Part shown: positions 58,208 to 64,000 of the stretch, piece by piece
Position numbering within the stretch: the stretch's first letter is position 1
Layout: every line of letters begins with the position of its first letter
DNA from: CAIMZW01 sp037133095
Lineage (GTDB): Bacteria; Actinomycetota; Actinomycetes; Nanopelagicales; Nanopelagicaceae
Direction: 5' to 3'
DNA: 64,000 nt
Assembly: GCA_037133095.1 (NCBI GenBank)
Contig: JBAXOT010000001.1
Location: 62,001 to 126,000, forward strand
Notes under the pieces: generated by a model
What the model saw: only the letters and a program-made list of their open reading frames with translations
What the model was told of the DNA's origin: nothing
The model's database searches: none
Translations under genes and position numbers: made by a program

Positions 58208-59509
58208 ATGCTCACATCGCCCAAGACTCTTCATATTGTGCTCAATGGAGTAGTTGAAGATTCTCGAGTTCTCAAATGTGCTTGGTCATTAGGCAATGCT
58301 GGGTGGGATGTTCTCGTCTGTGCTTCTAGTCCATTTACGCACTCTGATGAATTGAGTATTGGTTATGCGCGAGTAATTAGATTGCCGCTTCGACCAGTGG
58401 TCAACCAAGTAACGCTTGGGCGCATCTTGCGAAAATTGCGCCACTACAAGCGACTTCTTGAGTCAAAGTTTCTTCCGGAAAAGGAACCTCTGATCCCTAA
58501 TTTAAAGCGATCAGTCCATGCAATCTTGCCTGTTGCAATGGACTTTCGTCCCAATGTCGTCCATGCCCACGACTACACAGCTTTGCCGATCGCTGGTGCC
58601 ATAGTTGAGGCACTTACTGCCGCCGGGATTTCGTGTTCGTTGGTGTATGACGCTCATGAATATGTTCCTGGTGTCGCCCACCTTCGCCCACCGCTGATGC
58701 ATCTCTACAGCGATCAGGAGCGTAAATATTCTCAGTTCGCATCCGCAATACTTTCCGTGAGCGAGGGTATGTCGGATCTACTCATTCCTCATCTAAACAT
58801 CTCTGCTCGCCCGGAAATCGTTGCAAACGATCCGCTGGTTGAAGGCCAACAACCTGCTTCCCGAAATCTGCGCCAAGATTGTGGAATCGGATCAGATGTC
58901 CCATTGATGGTCTACTCCGGGGCAGTCGCACCACAACGCGGTGTTGCCACTGCAGTAGACGCACTTCATTTATTGCCTAACGTACACCTTGTTGTTATTG
59001 CCAACCCAAGCAATGCGACAGTTAAGAAATTGCAAGACACATATCCGGAATTGCACTCTCGTTTCCATGTGCTTCCTTACGTTCCAAATGCTGAACTTGT
59101 TTCGTATTTATCTGGCGCCGATATTGGATTGATTCCGATTCATCACCGACAAAATCATGAAATTTCCCTCATCACTAAATTTGGCGAGTATATGCAAGCC
59201 AGACTTCCTATCGTAGTCAGCGATGTAAAAACTATGTCCGAAGCCGTTATCGAATTGGGCAATGGTGAAGTATTTGTGGCTGAAGATGTAGTGAGTTTTG
59301 TTACTGCGGTTAAAAAGGTTTTAGCCGACAAAGGAAAGTATCAAACCGCATATACCGAGGAGGTCTTGGCCGAGCGAAGTTGGGAACGTCAAGCCGAAGA
59401 GCTCTTGGCTATTTACAATCGAATCTCTGACGCATCACCAACAGCGCGCGAGCATTTGCCGTTTCGCATCTCCGAGCCGGTACCACTCGAAAGTACCAGC
59501 ACGCCCTAA
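58208..59509 (+). CDS. Family 4-type (GT-B) glycosyltransferase
   Basis: A 433-residue retaining-type GT-B enzyme. The N-terminal domain begins LHIVLNGVVEDSRVLKCAWSLGNAGW, with an HAHDYTALP motif near residue 119. The C-terminal GT1-type domain has VYSGAVAPQRGVATAVDAL near 237 and the sugar-nucleotide-binding E in GEYMQARLPIVVSD. No signal or membrane segment is seen. Sugar and acceptor are unknown. It has a leaderless-type start. It converges on the nucleotide-sugar dehydrogenase (8-base gap) and so faces the diacetamido-uronate gene cluster. Confidence 0.85.
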   Translation: MLTSPKTLHIVLNGVVEDSRVLKCAWSLGNAGWDVLVCASSPFTHSDELSIGYARVIRLPLRPVVNQVTLGRILRKLRHYKRLLESKFLPEKEPLIPNLKRSVHAILPVAMDFRPNVVHAHDYTALPIAGAIVEALTAAGISCSLVYDAHEYVPGVAHLRPPLMHLYSDQERKYSQFASAILSVSEGMSDLLIPHLNISARPEIVANDPLVEGQQPASRNLRQDCGIGSDVPLMVYSGAVAPQRGVATAVDALHLLPNVHLVVIANPSNATVKKLQDTYPELHSRFHVLPYVPNAELVSYLSGADIGLIPIHHRQNHEISLITKFGEYMQARLPIVVSDVKTMSEAVIELGNGEVFVAEDVVSFVTAVKKVLADKGKYQTAYTEEVLAERSWERQAEELLAIYNRISDASPTAREHLPFRISEPVPLESTSTP

Positions 59510-59517
59510 GGCTGAAG

Positions 59518-60822
59518 TTAGTGCGGGGCGCCAATAACTCGAAATTCAAGATCTGCAAACTGGGCTGGATCGAGTGAGCGTCGGCCATCAACTATTGCTC
59601 GCGCTCCGGGAAAATCTGCTTGCGTGAGTTCTTTATATTCTTTGTGATCGGCTTGCAGAATAACGCCATCTACGCTCTGTCCAACGAGGTACTCATCGAA
59701 ACCGAGCCCGGCAATTTCCGCCGAGGTGTACATCGGATCATGAACCACGACGTTGGCACCAGCAGCCTTTAAGGCAGCAACTGTGGGGAAAACGCCAGAG
59801 AAAGCAGACTCCTTGACGCCACCTCGATAGGAGATGCCCAACACCGCAATTTTTTTACCCGCCAAACTACCGAGCGCGGCTTGCAGGAGACCGACGGCAT
59901 GGGATGGCATGGCGGCATTTGCCTCACGAGCAGCTCGGACCACGGTGGCCAATGGGTCGTTCCACAGGTAAAAGCGAGGGTAGATAGGAATGCAATGGCC
60001 GCCCACGGCAATCCCAGGTTGGTGAATGTGGCTGTAAGGCTGTGAGTTGGAGGCTGCGATAACTTTAGCGATATCGATATTTGCGCCTTCAGCAAAGATC
60101 GCAAATTGATTCGCCAGGGCAATGTTTACATCGCGATAAGTGGTCTCAGCCAACTTGGCCATCTCGCTGGCCTCACAGGTGAGTAAGTCCCAAACGCCAT
60201 TTGGCTGTGTCAGATCGGGGCGATCATCAAAATCTAAAACCGCTTGGTAAAACTCAATTCCCGCGGCGGTACTCTCGACGTTTATTCCACCAACAAGCTT
60301 GGGATATTTTCGCAGATCGGCAAAAACTCGGCCGGTCAAGACTCTTTCGGGGGAGAAGATGAGGTGAAAATCGGCACCAGCTTGTAATCCTGAACCTGCT
60401 TCTAGGGCAGGCGCAAAGCGATTCCTTGTCGTACCAACGGGCAAAGTCGTTTCGTAAGAAACGAGTGTTCCAGGTTTTAGTCCAGCAGCGATTTTCGCGG
60501 TTGCGTCATCCATCCAACCAAAGTCTGGTACACCATCGTTATCAACGAATAGTGGAACTACTACGACTACGGCATCTGCTTGGGCGACAGCCGAAGTGGT
60601 GTCGGTTGTCGCCGTTAAGAATCCTTGAGAAACAACGTCAGCAAGATATGTGGCGAGAAAGGCCTCGCCCGGGAATGGCTCTTTCCCCGCATTGACTAGG
60701 TCGACCGTATTTTGGTTGACATCGCAACCGATGACGTAATGGCCCTTCTTGGCAAATTGAACAGCCAGGGGTAGTCCGATTTTTCCGAGTGCGACTACGG
60801 CGATTTTCATTGGTGAATTCAT
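59518..60822 (-). CDS. Nucleotide-sugar dehydrogenase, UDP-GlcNAc type (WbpA/WecC-like)
   Basis: A 434-residue NAD-dependent dehydrogenase. The Rossmann motif GKIGLPLAVQFA is near residue 13, SYETTLPVGTTR follows near residue 122, and GVGGHCIPI-like AVGGHCIPIYP holds the catalytic Cys. With its neighbours it probably oxidises UDP-GlcNAc to UDP-GlcNAcA. It differs clearly from the Ugd at 4918. The ATG overlaps the upstream oxidoreductase stop (ATGA), so it is the last gene of the four-enzyme operon; MKIAVVAL at 60810 is a possible alternative start. Confidence 0.88.
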   Translation of the reverse strand: MNSPMKIAVVALGKIGLPLAVQFAKKGHYVIGCDVNQNTVDLVNAGKEPFPGEAFLATYLADVVSQGFLTATTDTTSAVAQADAVVVVVPLFVDNDGVPDFGWMDDATAKIAAGLKPGTLVSYETTLPVGTTRNRFAPALEAGSGLQAGADFHLIFSPERVLTGRVFADLRKYPKLVGGINVESTAAGIEFYQAVLDFDDRPDLTQPNGVWDLLTCEASEMAKLAETTYRDVNIALANQFAIFAEGANIDIAKVIAASNSQPYSHIHQPGIAVGGHCIPIYPRFYLWNDPLATVVRAAREANAAMPSHAVGLLQAALGSLAGKKIAVLGISYRGGVKESAFSGVFPTVAALKAAGANVVVHDPMYTSAEIAGLGFDEYLVGQSVDGVILQADHKEYKELTQADFPGARAIVDGRRSLDPAQFADLEFRVIGAPH

Positions 60823-61820
60823 AACGTGATTGTTTCCTTAGTTTGTGCGCTCTTTAACATCGCTTCGGCCACGGCAACTGTGGCTAGGCCTTGCTCCATA
60901 GTCACAATGCGTTCGGATGCGCCAGGCAAACCTAACACCGCATCTCGAAACGCTTCATGCTCTACGCGAAGTGGTTCCGGCTTGGCAAATGCGTAGCGAA
61001 CAACGTCACCTTCACTCACCCCACGGAATGCAGCCACTGAATCCCATTCGGTCTCCACTGAAGCATTCGCGTAATAAGTGAGGTCAGCGGTCAAAGTATC
61101 TGCCACTAAGGTTCCACGCTCGCCGGTAACAATGGTGAGGCGTTCTTTAAATGGGGTCAACCAGTTAACAAGGTGGTTGGTGATAATTCCATTTTCTAAC
61201 TGGCCAATTGCGGCGACCATGTCCTCATGAACTCGACCTGACTTATGCACGGTTCGGGCCGAGACCGAGGCAAAGGGGGAGCGCGCCACCCAAGCCGTGA
61301 GATCGATGTCATGAGTGGCGAGATCTTTCACGACCCCAACATCGGCAATTCGGGCTGGGAACGGACCTTGGCGCCTGGTAATAATTTGATACACATCTCC
61401 GAGATCGCCATTGTCTAGTTTGCTGCGCAATTTCTGCAGCGCCGGGTTAAATCGCTCGATATGTCCAACCGCGCCCACCAGACCACGGCTGGCAAATGCG
61501 GCGGTGATTCTTTGAGCAGCGGGCGTATCCACAGCCAAAGGTTTTTCGACCATCGCATGGATGCCGGCTTCGGCTAAGGCAATGCCAAGTTCCTCGTGAA
61601 AAGCAGTAGGCGCCGCAACCATTGCATAGTCAACGCCGTGTGCGATCAACTCTTGCACGGTGGCAAAGACTGGACGATCCCCTGCTACACCATGGGCATC
61701 TCCCATTGGATCGGAGACTGCGACAAGTTCAACGCCATCTAGCGACCCAAGAATGCGAGCATGGTGCCTGCCCATCATTCCGAGTCCAACGAGGCCGGCT
61801 CGCAACTTCTTTGTCGTCAC
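60819..61820 (-). CDS. Gfo/Idh/MocA oxidoreductase (WbpB-like)
   Basis: A 333-residue NAD(P)-dependent sugar dehydrogenase. GLVGLGMMGRHHARIL at residues 9-24 is the Rossmann motif, VEKPLAVD near residue 90 the family's catalytic Lys-Pro loop, and KDLATHDIDLTAW near 175 the C-terminal substrate site. In WbpB the enzyme oxidises C3 of UDP-GlcNAcA. The start is GTG 61820, 2 bases after the stop of the aminotransferase gene, so it is co-transcribed. Confidence 0.88.
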   Translation of the reverse strand: MTTKKLRAGLVGLGMMGRHHARILGSLDGVELVAVSDPMGDAHGVAGDRPVFATVQELIAHGVDYAMVAAPTAFHEELGIALAEAGIHAMVEKPLAVDTPAAQRITAAFASRGLVGAVGHIERFNPALQKLRSKLDNGDLGDVYQIITRRQGPFPARIADVGVVKDLATHDIDLTAWVARSPFASVSARTVHKSGRVHEDMVAAIGQLENGIITNHLVNWLTPFKERLTIVTGERGTLVADTLTADLTYYANASVETEWDSVAAFRGVSEGDVVRYAFAKPEPLRVEHEAFRDAVLGLPGASERIVTMEQGLATVAVAEAMLKSAQTKETITL

Positions 61821-61822
61821 GA

Positions 61823-62905
61823 TTAGAGCGCTGCCGCAACTTCATTGACAGCACTGACAATGGTTTCAAGATCCGATTGTGAAAGCGAAGGATGAATCGG
61901 CAGCGACAAACACTCTTTGATCACCAATTCAGTTTCAGGAAGATTTAATTCCAAATTAAATGATGGCAAGCGATGGATCGGAGTTGGGTAGTAGACACCC
62001 GAACCCACACCCTTTTCGGTCAATCCCGCCATGAAAGCGTCGCGTTTTGTCGCCGAGCCACCTGGAATTCGGATGGTGTACTGATGGTAAGAGTGGGTGG
62101 TGTTCGGCGCTACGTAAGGGGTAACGACACCTTTGAGATTGGCATCAAGATAGGCGGCATTCTCTTGTCGTTGCTTGGTCCAGCCTGGAAGTTTCTTCAA
62201 CTGAACTCGGCCGATTGCGGCGTGGATATCAGTCATTCTGGTATTGAACCCGATGATTTCATTTTGATAGCGAATCTCTTGACCTTGATTTCGGAGCAGT
62301 CGCAATACGCGGGCTACTTCTGCGGAGTCAGTGACGACCATTCCACCTTCGCCTGCCGTCATATTCTTCGTTGGATAGAATGAGAACGATGCGACAACAC
62401 CGAATTCGCCAGAGTTTCGGCCATTCATAGAAGCTAAGTGCCCTTGAGCAGCATCTTCAATTATTTTGACGCCATATTTGCTGGAAATTTCTTCATAACG
62501 ATCCATCGCGGCGATATGGCCATAGAGGTGAACCGGCATGATGGCTTTGGTTTTGGAAGTGATGAGAGATTCCACATGATCGGGATCCATATTGAAAGTC
62601 TTTGGGTCGATATCGGCAAAAATTGGGGTGGCTCCGGCTAGGGCGACGGAGTTTGCCGTGGCTGCGAAAGAGAAGGAGGGGACAATGACCTCGTCGCCAC
62701 GTTCAATTCCGGCTGCAATGAAGCCAAGGTGAAGTGCCGAGGTACCCGAGTTCATGGCAACGCAATGTCGACCCCCGACTAAGGCTGAAAATTCCTCTTC
62801 AAAGGCCTTTACCTCTGGGCCTTGAGCCAACATGCCCGAGCGGAGAACGCGGTCAACGGCCTCACGTTCTTCATCGCCAATAATTGGTTTCGCGGCAGGA
62901 ATCAT
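61823..62905 (-). CDS. DegT/DnrJ/EryC1 aminotransferase (WbpE-like)
   Basis: A 360-residue sugar aminotransferase. PSFSFAATANSVALAGATPIFADID is the substrate/PLP region (two stretches), EDAAQGHLA contains the PLP-contacting Asp, and FSFYPTKNMTAGEGGM holds the PLP lysine. In this setting it should aminate the 3-keto group of the uronic acid sugar. The ATG overlaps the acetyltransferase stop (ATGA). Confidence 0.92.
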   Translation of the reverse strand: MIPAAKPIIGDEEREAVDRVLRSGMLAQGPEVKAFEEEFSALVGGRHCVAMNSGTSALHLGFIAAGIERGDEVIVPSFSFAATANSVALAGATPIFADIDPKTFNMDPDHVESLITSKTKAIMPVHLYGHIAAMDRYEEISSKYGVKIIEDAAQGHLASMNGRNSGEFGVVASFSFYPTKNMTAGEGGMVVTDSAEVARVLRLLRNQGQEIRYQNEIIGFNTRMTDIHAAIGRVQLKKLPGWTKQRQENAAYLDANLKGVVTPYVAPNTTHSYHQYTIRIPGGSATKRDAFMAGLTEKGVGSGVYYPTPIHRLPSFNLELNLPETELVIKECLSLPIHPSLSQSDLETIVSAVNEVAAAL

Positions 62906-63516
62906 GAGTGATCACTCTCTTCGACTAGTTTTTCTTGATTATTAACTGTGGTTTCTCGATATACGTCACCCGTGACGGGGCAACGGAATAATCCGTTGTC
63001 AATATTTTCCAGTGGTACACCGGCTCGGCCAACCCACCGAATCCGCTTTGCTGGCACCCCGGCAACTAAGGCAAATTCGGGAACGTCCTTAGTAACCACC
63101 GCACCGGCTGCAACGAGCGCCCAGGCACCAATAGTTACTGGGGCAATACAAACCGCGCGAGCGCCGATGCTGGCGCCATCTCCGATAGTTACGCCAACGG
63201 CATGCCAATCCGAACCAGATTTCAAGGAGCCGTCTGGGTTGACTGAACGTGGGTACTCATCATTAGTGAGCACTGCAGCGGGTCCAATGAAGACGCCATT
63301 GCCAAGAACTGCTGGCTCGTAGACGAGAGCATAATTTTGTACTTTGCAGTTGTCGCCAAGAATCGCGCCCGAGCCGATGTATGCCCCGCGGCCGATAATG
63401 CAGTTCAGACCTAGGCGTGCCTGATCTCGAACTTGGGCCAGGTGCCAGATGCTGGAACCGTCACCAATAGTGGCGGTGGCATCAACATCAGCGGAATCGG
63501 CGACTCGAATGGACAC
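62902..63516 (-). CDS. Hexapeptide acyltransferase (WbpD/WlbB-like N-acetyltransferase)
   Basis: A 204-residue left-handed beta-helix acetyltransferase. Hexapeptide repeats run from residue 14 to about 150 (ATIGDGSSIWH, IGRGAYIGSGAILG, VTIGAWALVAAGAVVTKDV). In WbpD it N-acetylates the 3-amino group. The C-terminal ~35 residues hold an unusual CPVTGDVYRE stretch with one cysteine. The start is GTG 63516, with TAGGCT exactly 6 bases upstream; that hexamer contains the stop codon of the glycosyltransferase gene upstream. It is the first gene of the acetyltransferase-aminotransferase-oxidoreductase-dehydrogenase operon. Confidence 0.88.
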   Translation of the reverse strand: MSIRVADSADVDATATIGDGSSIWHLAQVRDQARLGLNCIIGRGAYIGSGAILGDNCKVQNYALVYEPAVLGNGVFIGPAAVLTNDEYPRSVNPDGSLKSGSDWHAVGVTIGDGASIGARAVCIAPVTIGAWALVAAGAVVTKDVPEFALVAGVPAKRIRWVGRAGVPLENIDNGLFRCPVTGDVYRETTVNNQEKLVEESDHS

Positions 63517-63522
63517 CCCGTA

Positions 63523-63528
63523 AGCCTA
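63523..63528 (-). promoter_or_regulatory. -10 hexamer of leaderless WbpD-like gene
   Basis: TAGGCT on the minus strand, 6 bases before the GTG at 63516. Its first three bases are the stop codon of the upstream glycosyltransferase. Confidence 0.55.
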
Positions 63529-64000
63529 CCTTGTGCCAGCGGTGAGGCTCTTTATGGCCGCCGCAAAAGCGCGATATTCGGGACCGCTATCGAAATGATC
63601 GGCGGCCCACGTCGCCGCATTCTGGCGCAGCTGCTTGAGGGGTTCGGGATCTGTTGCCCAACTGTTGAGTTGCTGGCTGATTTCCTTGGTATCCGCACTG
63701 ACAAAGCCAGAGCGGCTCTCATTGATGATTACTTCGCATCGAGGAAGAGGCGTAGAGACCACGGCTAAACCAATGGTCATGTATTCGTAGAGTTTGCTGG
63801 GCATCGCGGCCACGAATGCTGGCGTTGATTGCAACAATGACAATCCTACCCAAGCGCCTTGGGCAATATTCCAGGATTCAGTTGGGGCAAGGCGACCATA
63901 AAAATGAACTCGCGCCGCGTTCGGACTGTGCGAGAGCCATTGATCGACAAATTTTTGATCCTCTGGCGCGACCGAGCCGACGATGTCGAAGGTCCAGGCT
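63526..64000 (-). CDS. Glycosyltransferase, GT-B C-terminal part (cut by window edge)
   Basis: The reading frame is open from the right edge to the TAG at 63528-63526, about 158 codons. It shows WTFDIVGSVAPEDQKFVDQW, then VHFYGRLAP, then PSKLYEYMTIGLAVVSTPL, the C-terminal nucleotide-sugar-binding half of family 1/4 GT-B glycosyltransferases (KLYEYM carries the conserved Glu). The start lies outside the window. It is upstream of the diacetamido-uronate operon on the same strand, and its product probably uses or extends that sugar. Confidence 0.85.
   Translation of the reverse strand, partial: AWTFDIVGSVAPEDQKFVDQWLSHSPNAARVHFYGRLAPTESWNIAQGAWVGLSLLQSTPAFVAAMPSKLYEYMTIGLAVVSTPLPRCEVIINESRSGFVSADTKEISQQLNSWATDPEPLKQLRQNAATWAADHFDSGPEYRAFAAAIKSLTAGTR

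Overview
The window reads as a chromosomal piece of a member of Actinomycetota with a compact genome. The markers are two WhiB regulators (WhiB2-like, WhiB1), the MtrA/MtrB two-component pair, a PdtaS-type kinase, a mycothiol-type deacetylase (MshB), an acyl-CoA carboxylase with its small epsilon subunit, and the actinobacterial families DUF3107, DUF3117, DUF3499 and DUF5719. Base composition looks close to half G+C by eye (not counted), low for the phylum. Convergent genes end within a few bases of each other or overlap, and no gap exceeds about 200 bases. This suggests a streamlined lineage such as freshwater acI-like (Nanopelagicales-type) bacteria; that placement is inference. Gene order matches several Mycobacterium tuberculosis blocks as I remember them: accA3-maf-accE-accD-birA-purK-purE; dapD...DUF3117...O-methyltransferase-htrA-tatB-mrp-mgtE-like; moeZ-tetR-DUF3107; fdx-dapC; manC-whiB2-DUF3499-manB-sahH-mtrAB-comF-secA; pdtaS-whiB1.

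Layout. 1-4.9 kb: acyl-CoA carboxylase operon (minus), then biotin ligase and purK-purE (plus). 4.9-8.7 kb: UDP-glucose dehydrogenase, a family 2 glycosyltransferase and a SpoIID-domain secreted protein. 8.7-13.4 kb: dapD, a LOG-family protein, an SRPBCC protein, a sigma-region-4-only mini protein, DUF3117, an M17 aminopeptidase and an O-methyltransferase. 13.4-16.1 kb: HtrA, TatB, Mrp. 16.2-22.7 kb: a seven-gene tightly coupled operon starting with an MgtE-N/CBS protein and an Nramp-related transporter and ending with an orphan ParA. 22.7-30 kb: DUF3107, TetR, MoeZ (preceded by a 32-codon leader ORF), MshB, a CysRS-like enzyme, GNAT, ferredoxin, DapC. 30-44.7 kb: mannose/cell-envelope genes, WhiB2, SahH, MtrAB, ComF, SecA. 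44.7-49.1 kb: DUF6459-like protein, SAF protein, CpaE/MinD-like protein with an altered P-loop, PdtaS kinase, WhiB1, tRNA-Arg(CCG). 49.1-56.3 kb: MsrA/MsrB, AlkA-like glycosylase, DUF4389 protein, TerC, and a C-S lyase/oxidoreductase/Cys-Met enzyme group. 56.3-58.1 kb: a 50-residue microprotein with a 126-residue membrane partner, and a SulP transporter. 58.2-64 kb: glycosyltransferases around a full four-gene set for a diacetamido-uronic acid nucleotide sugar.

Regulation. Eighteen genes carry a TANNNT hexamer ending 6-8 bases (13 of them exactly 6) before the start codon. This is the arrangement expected for leaderless mRNAs. A second set (spoIID, DUF3117, fdxA, whiB2, sahH, htrA, secA, whiB1, DUF4389, the moeZ leader ORF) has clear Shine-Dalgarno sequences. 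Inside operons, 4-base ATGA/GTGA/TTGA overlaps are the rule.

I saw no CRISPR array, insertion sequence, prophage or plasmid gene. The most unusual points are the magnesium module (MgtE regulatory domain as a separate protein with an Nramp relative lacking the transition-metal residues), two ParA/MinD-type proteins with altered P-loops, a likely ATC start for dapC, and small ORFs that ordinary gene callers would miss.
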